Shown piece after piece: positions 49,939-58,940 of a stretch of DNA of 59,018 bases. Where the stretch lies: NCBI RefSeq assembly GCF_003575975.1, contig NZ_QQXK01000027.1, forward strand, positions 1 through 59,018. The letters run 5' to 3'. Both the position numbers and the translations under genes were made by a program. The notes beneath the pieces are model-generated. The model did no database searches. It saw only the letters and a program-made list of their open reading frames with translations, and was not told where the DNA came from. Positions within the stretch are counted from its first letter, which is position 1. Every line of letters begins with the position of its first letter. Source of the DNA: Galactobacter valiniphilus. GTDB taxonomy: Bacteria > Actinomycetota > Actinomycetes > Actinomycetales > Micrococcaceae.

Positions 49939-51444
49939 ATGAGCCAGATCTCCGTCCCCGCGGGTCTCCCCGAGAAGCTGCAGCACTACATCGGTGGCCA
50001 GTTCGTCGATTCCATCGACGGCGACACCTTCGACGTCCTGGAGCCCGTCTCCAACACCGCCTACATCAAGGCCTCCTCCGGCAAGGTCGCGGACATCGAC
50101 GCCGCCGTCGCCGCCGCCAAGGACGCCTTCGACAACGGCCCGTGGCCCACCATGCTCCCCCGCGAGCGCTCCCGCGTGCTGCACAAGATCGCCGACATCG
50201 TCGAGTCCCGCGAGAACCAGCTCGCCGAGATGGAGTGCTTCGACACCGGCCTGCCGATCAAGCAGGCCCTGGGTCAGGCCCGCCGCGCCGCCGAGAACTT
50301 CCGCTTCTTCGCCGACCTGATCGTCGCCCAGCACGACGACACCTTCAAGGTCCCCGGCCGCCAGGTCAACTACGTCAACCGCAAGCCCAAGGGCGTCGCC
50401 GGTCTGATCACCCCCTGGAACACGCCGTTCATGCTCGAGTCCTGGAAGCTGGCCCCGGCCATCGCCACCGGCAACACCGTGGTCCTCAAGCCGGCCGAGT
50501 TCACCCCGCTCTCCGCCTCCCTGTGGCCCGGCATCTTCGAGGAGGCCGGCCTGCCCGCCGGCGTCTTCAACATGGTGCACGGCTACGGCGAGGAGGGCTT
50601 CGCCGGCGACTCGCTGGTCAAGCACCCCGACGTCCCGCTGATCTCCTTCACCGGCGAGTCCGGCACGGGCAAGATCATCTTCGGCAACGCCGCGCCCTAC
50701 CTGAAGGGCCTGTCCATGGAGCTGGGCGGCAAGTCCCCGGCCGTCGTCTTCGACGACGCCGACCTGGACGCCGCGATCGACGCCACCATCTTCGGCGTCT
50801 TCTCCCTGAACGGTGAGCGCTGCACGGCCGGCTCCCGCATCCTGGTCCAGCGCGGCATCTACAACGAGTTCGTTGAGCGCTACGCCGCCCAGACCGACCG
50901 GGTGAAGGTTGGCCTGCCGAACGATCCCACCACCGAGGTCGGCGCCATCGTCCACCCCGAGCACTTCGCGAAGGTCATGTCCTACGTGGAGATCGGCAAG
51001 ACCGAGGCCCGCCTCATCGCCGGCGGCGACCGCCCGGCCGAGTTCCCGGAGGGCAACTTCGTTCGCCCCACGGCCTTCGCCGATGTGGCCCCGGATGCCC
51101 GCATCTTCCAGGAGGAGATCTTCGGCCCCGTCGTCGCGATCACCCCGTTCGACACGGACGAGGAGGCGCTGGAGCTGGCCAACAACACCAAGTACGGCCT
51201 GGCCGCCTACATCTGGACCAACGACCTCAAACGCGCCCACAACTTCGCGCAGAACGTCGAGGCCGGCATGGTCTGGCTGAACTCCAACAACGTCCGCGAC
51301 CTGCGCACCCCCTTCGGTGGCGTCAAGGCCTCGGGCCTGGGCCACGAGGGTGGCTACCGCTCGATCGACTTCTACACCGATCAGCAGGCCGTCCACATCA
51401 ACCTCGGCGAGGTCCACAATCCCGTCTTCGGCAAGCAGGCCTGA
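49939..51444 (+). CDS. hpaE: 5-carboxymethyl-2-hydroxymuconate semialdehyde dehydrogenase (HpaE)
   Basis: Oxidises the ring-cleavage semialdehyde to the dicarboxylate using NAD+. The ALDH markers are ITPWNTPFMLESWK, FTGESGTGK, MELGGKSPAVVFDD (catalytic Glu), FSLNGERCTAGSR (catalytic Cys in the RC) and EIFGPVV. NNTKYGLAAYIW and FGGVKASGLGHEGG close the fold. 501 residues. The ATG at 49939 is preceded by AGAAGAAGG. First gene of the plus-strand arm; hpaD follows after 151 bases. Confidence 0.94.
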   Translation: MSQISVPAGLPEKLQHYIGGQFVDSIDGDTFDVLEPVSNTAYIKASSGKVADIDAAVAAAKDAFDNGPWPTMLPRERSRVLHKIADIVESRENQLAEMECFDTGLPIKQALGQARRAAENFRFFADLIVAQHDDTFKVPGRQVNYVNRKPKGVAGLITPWNTPFMLESWKLAPAIATGNTVVLKPAEFTPLSASLWPGIFEEAGLPAGVFNMVHGYGEEGFAGDSLVKHPDVPLISFTGESGTGKIIFGNAAPYLKGLSMELGGKSPAVVFDDADLDAAIDATIFGVFSLNGERCTAGSRILVQRGIYNEFVERYAAQTDRVKVGLPNDPTTEVGAIVHPEHFAKVMSYVEIGKTEARLIAGGDRPAEFPEGNFVRPTAFADVAPDARIFQEEIFGPVVAITPFDTDEEALELANNTKYGLAAYIWTNDLKRAHNFAQNVEAGMVWLNSNNVRDLRTPFGGVKASGLGHEGGYRSIDFYTDQQAVHINLGEVHNPVFGKQA

Positions 51445-51595
51445 CCCACTTACCCCTTGAATGCCCGACGGCGGGCGGTCACCTTCACCGCTCGCCCCGC
51501 CTACCCCGGCGGCGGCGCCCCGCGCCGCTCCCGCCGCCGAGGCACCCGAGCCGGCCTGCCCGCCGTCGAGCCTTCTTGTCTCAAAGGAGAGAACC

Positions 51596-52702
51596 ATGAC
51601 TGAGATCGCGAACCCGATCCCCACCCCGTCCATCGCGCCCCCGGACATCCTGCGCTGCGCCTACGCCGAGCTGGTCGTCACCGACCTGGAGGCCTCGCGC
51701 AACTTCTACGTTGACGTGCTCGGCCTGCACGTCACCGAAGAGGACGAGAACCAGATCTACCTGCGCTCCTTCGAGGAGTTCATCCACCACAACCTCGTCC
51801 TCACCAAGGGCCCCGTCGCCGCCCTGAAGGCCATGGCCTTCCGCGTGCGCACCCCCGAGGACGTCGACATCGCCGAGGCGTACTACAAGGAGATGGGCTG
51901 CCGCACCGAGCGCCGCTCCGAGGGCTTCGTCAAGGGCATCGGCGACGCCGTGCGCGTCGAGGATCCGCTGGGCTTCCCCTACGAGTTCTTCTTCGAGACC
52001 GAGCACGTTGAGCGCCTGCACATGCGCTACGACCTGTACTCGGTCGGCGAGCTGGTCCGCCTGGATCACTTCAACCAGGTGACCCCGGACGTCCCCCGCG
52101 GCCGCAAGTACCTCGAGGAGCTCGGCTTCCGCGTCACCGAGGACATCAAGGACGAAGAGGGCACCACCTACGCCGCCTGGATGCACCGCAAGGGCACCGT
52201 GCACGACACCGCCCTGACCGGCGGCAACGGCCCCCGCCTGCACCACGTTGCCTTCTCCACGCACGAGAAGCACAACATCATCCAGATCTGCGACAAGATG
52301 GGCGCGCTGCGCATCTCGGACCGCATCGAGCGCGGCCCGGGCCGCCACGGCGTCTCCAACGCCTTCTACCTCTACATCCTGGATCCGGACGGCCACCGCA
52401 TCGAGATCTACACCCAGGACTACTACACGGGCGACCCGGACAACCCGGTCATCACCTGGGACGTGCACGACAACCAGCGCCGCGACTGGTGGGGCAACCC
52501 GGTGGTTCCGTCCTGGTACACCGAGGCCTCCCTCGTCCTGGACCTGGACGGCAACGTCCAGGAGGTCATCGAGCGCACGGACGACTCCGAGCTGGACGTG
52601 ACCATCGGCGCCGACGGCTTCTCCTTCACCCGCGCGGGTGACGAGGACGGAACCTACCGCGGCCAGGCCTCGAAGGGCTTCAAGCTCGGCAACCAGGTGT
52701 GA
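51596..52702 (+). CDS. hpaD: 3,4-dihydroxyphenylacetate 2,3-dioxygenase (HpaD/MndD type)
   Basis: An extradiol ring-cleaving enzyme with two VOC units per chain. The metal ligands are His158 (LDHFNQV), His217 (LHHVAFS) and Glu270 (RIEIYT). From memory of MndD of Arthrobacter globiformis these correspond to His155, His214 and Glu267, a constant offset of 3. The metal may be Mn(II) or Fe(II); relatives with nearly identical sites use either. TWDVHDNQRRDWWGNPVVPS is the conserved C-terminal lid. 368 residues. AAAGGAGA lies 6 bases before the ATG. The gap after hpaE holds one 12-mer copy. Confidence 0.96.
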   Translation: MTEIANPIPTPSIAPPDILRCAYAELVVTDLEASRNFYVDVLGLHVTEEDENQIYLRSFEEFIHHNLVLTKGPVAALKAMAFRVRTPEDVDIAEAYYKEMGCRTERRSEGFVKGIGDAVRVEDPLGFPYEFFFETEHVERLHMRYDLYSVGELVRLDHFNQVTPDVPRGRKYLEELGFRVTEDIKDEEGTTYAAWMHRKGTVHDTALTGGNGPRLHHVAFSTHEKHNIIQICDKMGALRISDRIERGPGRHGVSNAFYLYILDPDGHRIEIYTQDYYTGDPDNPVITWDVHDNQRRDWWGNPVVPSWYTEASLVLDLDGNVQEVIERTDDSELDVTIGADGFSFTRAGDEDGTYRGQASKGFKLGNQV

Positions 52703-52743
52703 TCGGCGCTTCGCGCTGAACCTGGGCTGCTGTCCATGACGGG

Positions 52744-52792
52744 AGGGCCCCGTCGCTGCGTTCCCCTTGCGGGGGCGTGGCGGTGGGGCCCT
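52744..52792 (+). terminator. hairpin after hpaD
   Basis: AGGGCCCC (52744-52751) pairs with GGGGCCCT (52785-52792), with a smaller CCCC/GGGG hairpin inside; TTTCG follows. The remaining spacer (52703-53040, 338 bases) has no gene that I can support. Confidence 0.65.
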
Positions 52793-53040
52793 TTCGCGTG
52801 CGGTCGGTGATCTGCGGTGCTCGTGGGGCGATTCTGGTCCGCTTCCGTGCTAGCACGTGGTTCTGGTCCGATTCTCTGTTGAAAAGGGGCGATTTCGGGC
52901 CGAATCAACACAAAATCGGACCGGTTCCGGCTGTGCGCCTGCCGCGGCCGTTCCCCTCACACTGGCGGCTGACCATCCGGCCGTCCCCAGGGGGCGCCGT
53001 CGCGGACGCGAACGGAGAGCTGCGGCGGTGGACTGGGCCC

Positions 53041-54027
53041 ATGACCATGCATCCGGCGACCGCTGCGCACCACCCTCCTGGGCCTTTGCTGTTGGTCAAC
53101 TCCGCCAACACGGGGAACACCGTGCTTCGGAGGCTGGCCCGGACCAGCCTCGTTCGCCTCTACCCCGGCCAGTACACCGAGTTGTCGGCATGGCTCGAGG
53201 CGAGCGCCCGTGCCAGGTATGAGCTCCAGCTCGAAGCGCTGCGCCACCACTCGAACCCCGTGTTCTGCTGTGAGAGCGCGCTAGCGGTCCACGGGATCGC
53301 GACCTTTGGCGTGCCGCGACGCATCACGACGCTCGCGCACGGCGGCCGCCACGGGCTGCAGTCGGAGACCCAGCACCTCGTCAACGGGGCTGCCGTCTCG
53401 CTCCCCGGCTTTGTGCCGCATGTCCGGCACCGCCACGAAGGCATCTCGCAGCTCACGACTTCCTGGGCCAGCTCCGTTCCCGCCGCTCACGCTGGCGCGC
53501 AGATCCTCCTGCGGGCGCCGCTCACGCACGCCCTGACCGTCTCAGACGGTGCCGCCCGGTCCGGGGAGTGGGCCCAGGCCGCGGTGGCGGCCGAGATCCG
53601 CACGAGCAGGCCCGGCCCGCGCCGCAACCGCGCCCTCCTGCGGCTCGAGGCAGGGCGGGCCGGCGCCCAGTCCCCCGCCGAGTCCGGTTCGCGCGCGGTG
53701 ATCCTCGGTGCCGGTTTCCCGGAGCCCGAGCTCCAACACCGCTTCGAGGACGAGCTCGGGTTCGTTGCGCAGGTCGATGCCTGGTGGGACCACCTACGCC
53801 TAGTGGGGGAAGTGGACGGCGAGGTGAAATACACGAACCCGGCCATGACCAACGGGCGCGGACCCCTGGACGTCCTCCGTGACGAGAAGCGCCGCGAGAA
53901 CCGCCTCCTCGCCCAAGGCATCCAGCTGCGACGGTGGGGCTGGGCGGAGATCGTTCACCCCGAGCGCCTCATCGCGCTGCTCGGAGCGGCCGGTCTCCGG
54001 GCGGACTCACGCGCGGTCCTGCACTGA
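53041..54027 (+). CDS. AbiEi-like/DUF559-type protein, second family member
   Basis: 328 residues with the same plan as the gene at 12322: an N-terminal winged-helix-like part (LLLVNSANTGNTVLRRLART, LVRLYPGQYTEL), a middle with FCCESALAVHGIATFGVP, and a C-terminal nuclease-like fold (VAQVDAWWDHLRLVGEVDGE, VKYTNPAM, then LRRWGWAEIVHPERLIALLG). The D-G-x-x-K-Y block matches the DGKDKY of the first copy. The ATG at 53041 is chosen because similarity begins shortly after; the frame is open for 264 bases upstream without protein character. No partner gene is adjacent. Confidence 0.72.
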   Translation: MTMHPATAAHHPPGPLLLVNSANTGNTVLRRLARTSLVRLYPGQYTELSAWLEASARARYELQLEALRHHSNPVFCCESALAVHGIATFGVPRRITTLAHGGRHGLQSETQHLVNGAAVSLPGFVPHVRHRHEGISQLTTSWASSVPAAHAGAQILLRAPLTHALTVSDGAARSGEWAQAAVAAEIRTSRPGPRRNRALLRLEAGRAGAQSPAESGSRAVILGAGFPEPELQHRFEDELGFVAQVDAWWDHLRLVGEVDGEVKYTNPAMTNGRGPLDVLRDEKRRENRLLAQGIQLRRWGWAEIVHPERLIALLGAAGLRADSRAVLH

Positions 54028-54155
54028 GTGCCGCGGGCCAGGCTCCCGCCAGCGTCAGCGCCGGAGGCGAGGCCAGTGTGGGACCGGGCCGACGCACGGG
54101 CCGTGCGAGCGAGCGCAAGAGTGGGCGGCCGCCCCGCAGATCTGCAGTCCAGCAA

Positions 54156-54195
54156 GTCAACACTGTTGACAACAGTGCTGACGCGAGGCTAGCCT
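54156..54195 (+). promoter_or_regulatory. amidase promoter with 27-bp dyad
   Basis: The dyad 54156-54182 is centred on A54169: GTCA, CACTGTTG, then CAACAGTG and TGAC on the other side, with one mismatched pair (A54160/C54178). TTGACA at 54166-54171 is a consensus -35; TAGCCT at 54190-54195 could be the -10 with an 18-bp gap. A repressor here would block the amidase promoter. The regulator is not identified; the GntR gene at 56833 has a different dyad. Confidence 0.65.
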
Positions 54196-54235
54196 CAACA
54201 CCAGACCGTGTCCCGCGTCACACAAGGAGCCCTCC

Positions 54236-55675
54236 GTGCCCGCGCCCCTGCACTACGCCACCGCCACCGACCTGCTCGCCGCCTACGCCGACGGCAGCAC
54301 CACGCCCACCGCCGTCGTCGAGGCACTGCGCGCCCGCATCGCCGAGGCGGAGGGCACCGTCAACGCCCTCACCCCGGAGGTACTGGACGTGGACGCCGCC
54401 CTCGCGGAGTCGGAACGCCGCTGGGCCGAGGGCACGCAGCGCCCGCTCGAGGGCCTGCCCGTGGTTCTCAAGGAGGAGCAGCCCATCGAGGGCCACTCCG
54501 CCACCGAGGGCACCCCGCTCTTCAAGGACGTCATCGCCGAGGAGACCCACCCCCTCATCACGCGCATCATCGAGGCCGGCGGCATCCCGTTCCGCCGCAC
54601 CACCACCCCGGAGTTCTGCATCGCCGCCTACACGCGCGGCCAGCTCTGGGGCATCACGTGCAACCTGTGGAACCCGGACTACGGCGTGGGCGGCTCCTCG
54701 GGCGGTTCGGGCGCGGCCCTCGCCGCCGGCTACGCACCCCTGGCCACCGGCTCCGACATCGGCGGCTCCACGCGCATCCCCGCCTGCTTCAACGGCGTCG
54801 TGGGCTACAAGCCGCCCTTCGGCCGCAACGCGGCGCTTCCCCCGTTCAACGCCGATTCCTACTGCACCGACGGCCCCATGGCCCGCAGCGTCGCCGACCT
54901 CGCGCTGCTCCAGAACGTCATGGCCGGCCAGGAGCTCTCCGACCCGATCAGCCTCCCCGCCCCGGCGCCGGTTCGCGCCGACGCGGGCCTGAGCGGCCGC
55001 ACCGTCGGCCTCGTCACTGCGATCGGCGACTACGGCTTCGAGGACGAGGTCATCGCCGCCGTCCGCGGCACCCGCGCCTGGCTCGAGGCCGCCGGCGCCA
55101 CGGTCGAGGAGGTCGCCCTTCCCTTCACGCACCGCCAGATCATGCAGATCGCCTGGACGCACCTCGGCTCCATCATGATGCCGTTTGTCGCGGACGAGAT
55201 CGGCGAGGATAACTTCCATCTCCTCGAGCCGTACACGCGCCAGGCCCTCCGCCTCGCGCAGGAGGCCGTCGCCGACCTCGGGCAGCTCGGCGGCCTGCTC
55301 GGCGAGGCCGAGGTGCAGGGCGTCCTCGGCACGCTCTTCGAGCGCTACGACTCGCTCGTCGCCCCCATCTCCGGCACGGTCGGCCTGCTCGCCGACGAGT
55401 ACTACGAGCACGGCATCAGCATCGCCGGCGAGGACTACTCGAGCCACATCGAGTCGTTCCCCACGGTCATCTTCAACATCGCCAACCGCTGCCCGGTCAT
55501 CTCGGTGCCGGCCGCTCGCTCCGGCGTCGGCGTGCCGATCGGCGTCCAGGTCGCCGCGCGCCCCTACGACGATCAGACCGCCTTCTCCGTCGCCGCCGCG
55601 ATCGAGGCCGGCCGCGGCGCCTGGTTCGGCAGCGAGGAGCACACGCCGGGCCTGGCCGTGCCGGCCGGGAAGTAA
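54236..55675 (+). CDS. amidase signature-family amidohydrolase
   Basis: Hydrolyses amides to acid and ammonia. The catalytic triad is Lys79 (VVLKEEQP), cis-Ser154 (GGSSGGSGAALA) and nucleophile Ser178 (GSDIGGSTRIPA), with the Ser-Ser spacing of 24 that the family requires. Length is 479 residues. The GTG at 54236 has AAGGAG 7 bases upstream. GNLW-type substrate loops are present but do not reveal specificity. A hairpin follows, then a nitrilase-type gene on the same strand. Confidence 0.94.
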   Translation: MPAPLHYATATDLLAAYADGSTTPTAVVEALRARIAEAEGTVNALTPEVLDVDAALAESERRWAEGTQRPLEGLPVVLKEEQPIEGHSATEGTPLFKDVIAEETHPLITRIIEAGGIPFRRTTTPEFCIAAYTRGQLWGITCNLWNPDYGVGGSSGGSGAALAAGYAPLATGSDIGGSTRIPACFNGVVGYKPPFGRNAALPPFNADSYCTDGPMARSVADLALLQNVMAGQELSDPISLPAPAPVRADAGLSGRTVGLVTAIGDYGFEDEVIAAVRGTRAWLEAAGATVEEVALPFTHRQIMQIAWTHLGSIMMPFVADEIGEDNFHLLEPYTRQALRLAQEAVADLGQLGGLLGEAEVQGVLGTLFERYDSLVAPISGTVGLLADEYYEHGISIAGEDYSSHIESFPTVIFNIANRCPVISVPAARSGVGVPIGVQVAARPYDDQTAFSVAAAIEAGRGAWFGSEEHTPGLAVPAGK

Positions 55676-55686
55676 CGCACGACGGC

Positions 55687-55719
55687 GGGCGGCCGGGCCG
55701 GTTGCCCGGCCGCCCCTTT
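55687..55719 (+). terminator. intrinsic terminator after the amidase
   Basis: GGGCGGCCGGGC (55687-55698) pairs perfectly with GCCCGGCCGCCC (55704-55715) around a 5-base loop, followed by CTTT. Confidence 0.8.
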
Positions 55720-55751
55720 CGCGCGTGGGCCGGGCAGGCGAGACTGGGCAC

Positions 55752-56615
55752 ATGGTTGCCGTCACCGTCGCCCAGCTCCCGCTCGTGATTGGCGAGCGCG
55801 AGCACAATCTCTCCCTCGCCGCGGAGGCCGTGCTGGCCGCTCCCCGCGGGATCGTGGTCCTGCCGGAGCTCCTGAACTCCGGCTACTGCTTCCGCGACAC
55901 CGAGGAGTCCCGCGCCTTGGCCGAGCCGCTGGACGGCCCCAGCGTCCGGGCGTTGACCGAGCTCGCGGCCCGCACGGGCAGCACGCTCGTCGCCTCGCTC
56001 GCGATCCTCGAACCGGCCGCCGGCCCCGGCGTCGCCTCGCAGTCCGAGCCCGCGAGGCCCCCGGAACGCGTCGTCAACGTCGCGGTCGTCGTCGAGGCCG
56101 AGGGCATCGTGGGCCGCTACACCAAGGTCCACCTCTGGGCCCGCGAGCCGGAACACTTCGTGGCGGGAACCGACCTCCCTGCCCTGGTCCCGAGCCAGTT
56201 CGGGCGCCTGGGCCTCATGGTCTGTTACGACCTGGAGTTCCCCGAGTTCACGCGCATGGCGGCCCTCGCCGGCGCCGACCTCATCGTTGCCCCGGTGAAC
56301 TGGCCGCTCGAGCCGCGCCCCGAGGGCTCGCGCGCCCGTGAGCAGATCGTCGTGGAGGCCGCCGCGCGTCAGAACCGCGTCGCCTTTGCCGTCTGCGACC
56401 GCACGGGCGCCGAACGGCTCGGCGAGGGGGTCGGCTCCGATTGGGTGGGCGGCTCGATCATCGTGGGTCAGGACGGCTTCCCCCTCACCCCCACCGCGTA
56501 CGGCCGCCCTGCACTCCTGAGCGCCGAGGTGGACCTGGAGGCCTCGCGCGACAAGGCCCTGGGCCCCTTCAACGACGTGGTCAGGGACCGCCGTCCCGAG
56601 GTCTACGGCTTCTAG
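55752..56615 (+). CDS. carbon-nitrogen hydrolase (nitrilase superfamily)
   Basis: Cleaves C-N bonds in amides, nitriles or carbamoyl compounds. The triad is Glu39 (VLPELLNSG), Lys125 (YTKVHLW) and Cys158 (MVCYDLEFPE). 287 residues, normal for the amidase-like branches (omega-amidase or carbamoyl-putrescine amidase). Lys and Cys contexts do not point to a true nitrilase. The ATG at 55752 has no strong ribosome binding site. Between the amidase and the GntR/permease pair, it suggests use of amide nitrogen. Confidence 0.93.
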   Translation: MVAVTVAQLPLVIGEREHNLSLAAEAVLAAPRGIVVLPELLNSGYCFRDTEESRALAEPLDGPSVRALTELAARTGSTLVASLAILEPAAGPGVASQSEPARPPERVVNVAVVVEAEGIVGRYTKVHLWAREPEHFVAGTDLPALVPSQFGRLGLMVCYDLEFPEFTRMAALAGADLIVAPVNWPLEPRPEGSRAREQIVVEAAARQNRVAFAVCDRTGAERLGEGVGSDWVGGSIIVGQDGFPLTPTAYGRPALLSAEVDLEASRDKALGPFNDVVRDRRPEVYGF

Positions 56616-56811
56616 GGCGGAGCACCGAGCGGCCTTCGCTTGCAGTGACGCCCCGGCCTCCCGAGGCTGGTCCGAAAAGACGTCGATGACGGGCTCACCA
56701 CCGGACCTACTGGTCAGTACGCGGACAAGAAGAGGGCGCGGAGGGCGAAGGAGACGGAGGGGGCGGTGGGTCCGAAGGCGGCGCCAGCGTCGTCGTTCAC
56801 CGCTCTGCACG

Positions 56812-56828
56812 CAAATGTCCTACATTTG
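56812..56828. promoter_or_regulatory. operator dyad at the second gntR gene
   Basis: CAAATGT (56812-56818) and ACATTTG (56822-56828) are exact inverted arms around CCT. The site ends 4 bases before the gntR ATG. Its TGT-N3-ACA core fits the GT...AC pattern of FadR-type GntR sites. Confidence 0.75.
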
Positions 56829-56832
56829 ATGC

Positions 56833-57612
56833 ATGACCTCCCCCACGCGCGGCTCCGCCGTGCTCTCCACGCTGCGCTCGCGTCTCAAGGACGGCACGTG
56901 GCCCGTCGGCACGCGCCTGCCCGGCGAGCACGAGCTCGCCGCCGAGCTCGGCGTGGGCCGCAACACCGTCCGCGAGGCCCTGCGCACCCTCGTCAACGCC
57001 GGCCTGCTCACGGCCCGCCGCGGCGACGGCACCTACGTCATCGCCACCGACGAGCTCGAGGCGGCCCTCGCCCGCCGCGTCGACAGCGAGGAGGCGCACC
57101 GCGTCCTCGAGGTCCGCGGTGCCCTCGAGATCGAAACCGCGCGCCTCGCCGCCACCCGTGCCACCGAGGCCGACCTCGCCGACCTCCGCGCGCTCCTGGC
57201 CGAACGCACCGACGCCACCGCCCGGCACGACGACGCGGCCTTCCTCCGCGCCGACCTTGCCTTCCACGAGGCCGTGGCGAGGGCGAGCGGCAACGAGCTG
57301 CTTCTGGAGCTCTACCTCGGTGTGGACCGCGCCGCGACCTACGCCCGCGAGCGCCGCCCCGGCGGGGCGACCCCCGGCAAGGCGACCCCCGGCAAGGCGG
57401 CCCCCGCCACCTCAACCCCGGAGCCGCACGCCCTCGTCTGGGCCACCGAGGACGTGCACCGCGACCACGACCTCCTCCTCGACGCGATCACCGCGCGCGA
57501 CCCCGAGGCGGCGGCCGCCGCCGCGCGCCACCTCATCGAGGCCTCGCACCGCATCCTCGACAGCCCGGGCGCGCACACGGCCCCCACCGACCACCCGGAG
57601 CGCACGGCATGA
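56833..57612 (+). CDS. GntR-family (FadR type) regulator of the downstream permease
   Basis: 259 residues. Winged HTH in the first ~70 (STLRSRLKDGTWPVGTRLPG, ELGVGRNTVREALRTLVNAG). The FCD domain has FLRADLAFHEAVARASGN and a late HRDHDLLLDAITARD His pair. A roughly 20-residue insertion with the repeat ATPGK lies near residue 180. It overlaps the permease start (ATGA), so both are translated from one message. The operator just before its ATG implies autoregulation and a leaderless mRNA. Confidence 0.9.
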   Translation: MTSPTRGSAVLSTLRSRLKDGTWPVGTRLPGEHELAAELGVGRNTVREALRTLVNAGLLTARRGDGTYVIATDELEAALARRVDSEEAHRVLEVRGALEIETARLAATRATEADLADLRALLAERTDATARHDDAAFLRADLAFHEAVARASGNELLLELYLGVDRAATYARERRPGGATPGKATPGKAAPATSTPEPHALVWATEDVHRDHDLLLDAITARDPEAAAAAARHLIEASHRILDSPGAHTAPTDHPERTA

Positions 57613-58940
57613 GCCCCGTAGCCCAGACCGCCGGCACCGTGCCGTCCTCCCCGCGCGAGCCGGGAGAGCGCCTCGTCCGCCCGGCCCTGCTCCTGGCCGG
57701 CATCCTCCTCCTGGCCGCGAACATGCGCGCTCCCATCACGGTCGTCAGCCCGCTGCTCGGCACCATTTCGGAGGAACTCGCCCTGAGCTCGGCCACTGCC
57801 TCGGTGCTCATTTCCCTGCCGCTGCTGTGCTTCGCCGCCTTCTCCCCGCTGGTCCCGCGCCTCGCGCGCCGCTGGGGCATCGAGGGCACGCTCGTTGCCG
57901 CCCTGATGCTCCTGTGCCTCGCGATCGTGGTCCGCTCCCTGCCCTGGACGCCCGGGCTGTGGCTCGGCACGGCGGGCATCGGCGCCTCCGTCTCGGCGAT
58001 CAACGTGCTGCTCCCGAGCCTGCTCAAGCGCGACTTCCCCACCCGCATCGGCCCCATGACGGGTGTTTACAACGCGGTGCAGTCCACCTTCGCGGCGGCC
58101 GCCTCCGGCCTTGCGGTCCCGCTCGCCGGGCTGCCCGGCTGGAGCTGGCGCACGGCCATTGGCATCACGCTGGGCTTCGCGCTCGTCGGCCTGGCCGTCA
58201 TGCTCCCGATCCTGCGGGCCGCGCTGGCCGGGCGGGCCGCCCGCCGAGCCCTCACCACAGATCCACTGCCCGACGGCGTGGGGCCGGGTTCCACCGCCGG
58301 CGGCGCCACCGCGCCGCTCGCCGCCGGAACCACCAGCGACGCGGCCGGCGCACCGGCCCCGCCACGCCCCAGCACCCCGGTCTGGCGCAGCACGATCGCC
58401 TGGCAGGTCACGGCCTTCATGGGCGTGCAGTCGACGCTCTTCTATTCGATGCTCACCTGGTGGCCGTCGATCGAGCGCGACGCGGGCCTTGACCCCGTCA
58501 CGGCCGGCGTGCACATGGCCCTGCTGCAGCTCTCCAGCATCGGCGGCAATCTGCTCACGGGCGCGCTGCTGCGCCGCGTCGACGCGCGCTGGGTCACGAT
58601 GCTTCCGCAGCCGCTCATCATCATCGCCTTCGTGGGGATGCTGACCGCCCCGGACGCCGCCCTGCTCTGGAGCGTCTGCTTCGGCTTCGCGGCTGGCAAC
58701 AACATCGTCGCGGCGCTCTCGCTCTTCGGCGCGCGCACGCGCAGCCACCAGAGCGCGGCCGCTGTCTCCGGGATGGGTCAATCGGTCGGCTATCTCGCCG
58801 CGGCAGTGGTCCCCGCGGCGCTCGGTGTCCTGCACGATGCCACGGGCAGCTGGACGCCCGTGCTCTGGGTGCTCTGCGGGCTCGCCGCCCTCACGGCACT
58901 GCTCGGCTGGTTCGCGGCAGGCAAGCGCCAGCTGGACTAG
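57609..58940 (+). CDS. MFS transporter, CynX/NimT family
   Basis: 443 residues, 12 membrane helices in two halves. The N-terminal half begins LVRPALLLAGILLLAANMRA and PITVVSPLLGTISEEL, the family signature. The central loop is Pro/Ala-rich with one 12-mer copy (58267-58278). NVLLPSLLKRDFP, TGVYNAVQSTFAAAASGLAV and FGARTRSHQSAAAVSGMGQS are family blocks. CynX takes up cyanate and NimT exports 2-nitroimidazole; the substrate here is unknown. With the amidase and nitrilase genes upstream, uptake of a nitrogen compound is plausible. Confidence 0.92.
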   Translation: MSPVAQTAGTVPSSPREPGERLVRPALLLAGILLLAANMRAPITVVSPLLGTISEELALSSATASVLISLPLLCFAAFSPLVPRLARRWGIEGTLVAALMLLCLAIVVRSLPWTPGLWLGTAGIGASVSAINVLLPSLLKRDFPTRIGPMTGVYNAVQSTFAAAASGLAVPLAGLPGWSWRTAIGITLGFALVGLAVMLPILRAALAGRAARRALTTDPLPDGVGPGSTAGGATAPLAAGTTSDAAGAPAPPRPSTPVWRSTIAWQVTAFMGVQSTLFYSMLTWWPSIERDAGLDPVTAGVHMALLQLSSIGGNLLTGALLRRVDARWVTMLPQPLIIIAFVGMLTAPDAALLWSVCFGFAAGNNIVAALSLFGARTRSHQSAAAVSGMGQSVGYLAAAVVPAALGVLHDATGSWTPVLWVLCGLAALTALLGWFAAGKRQLD

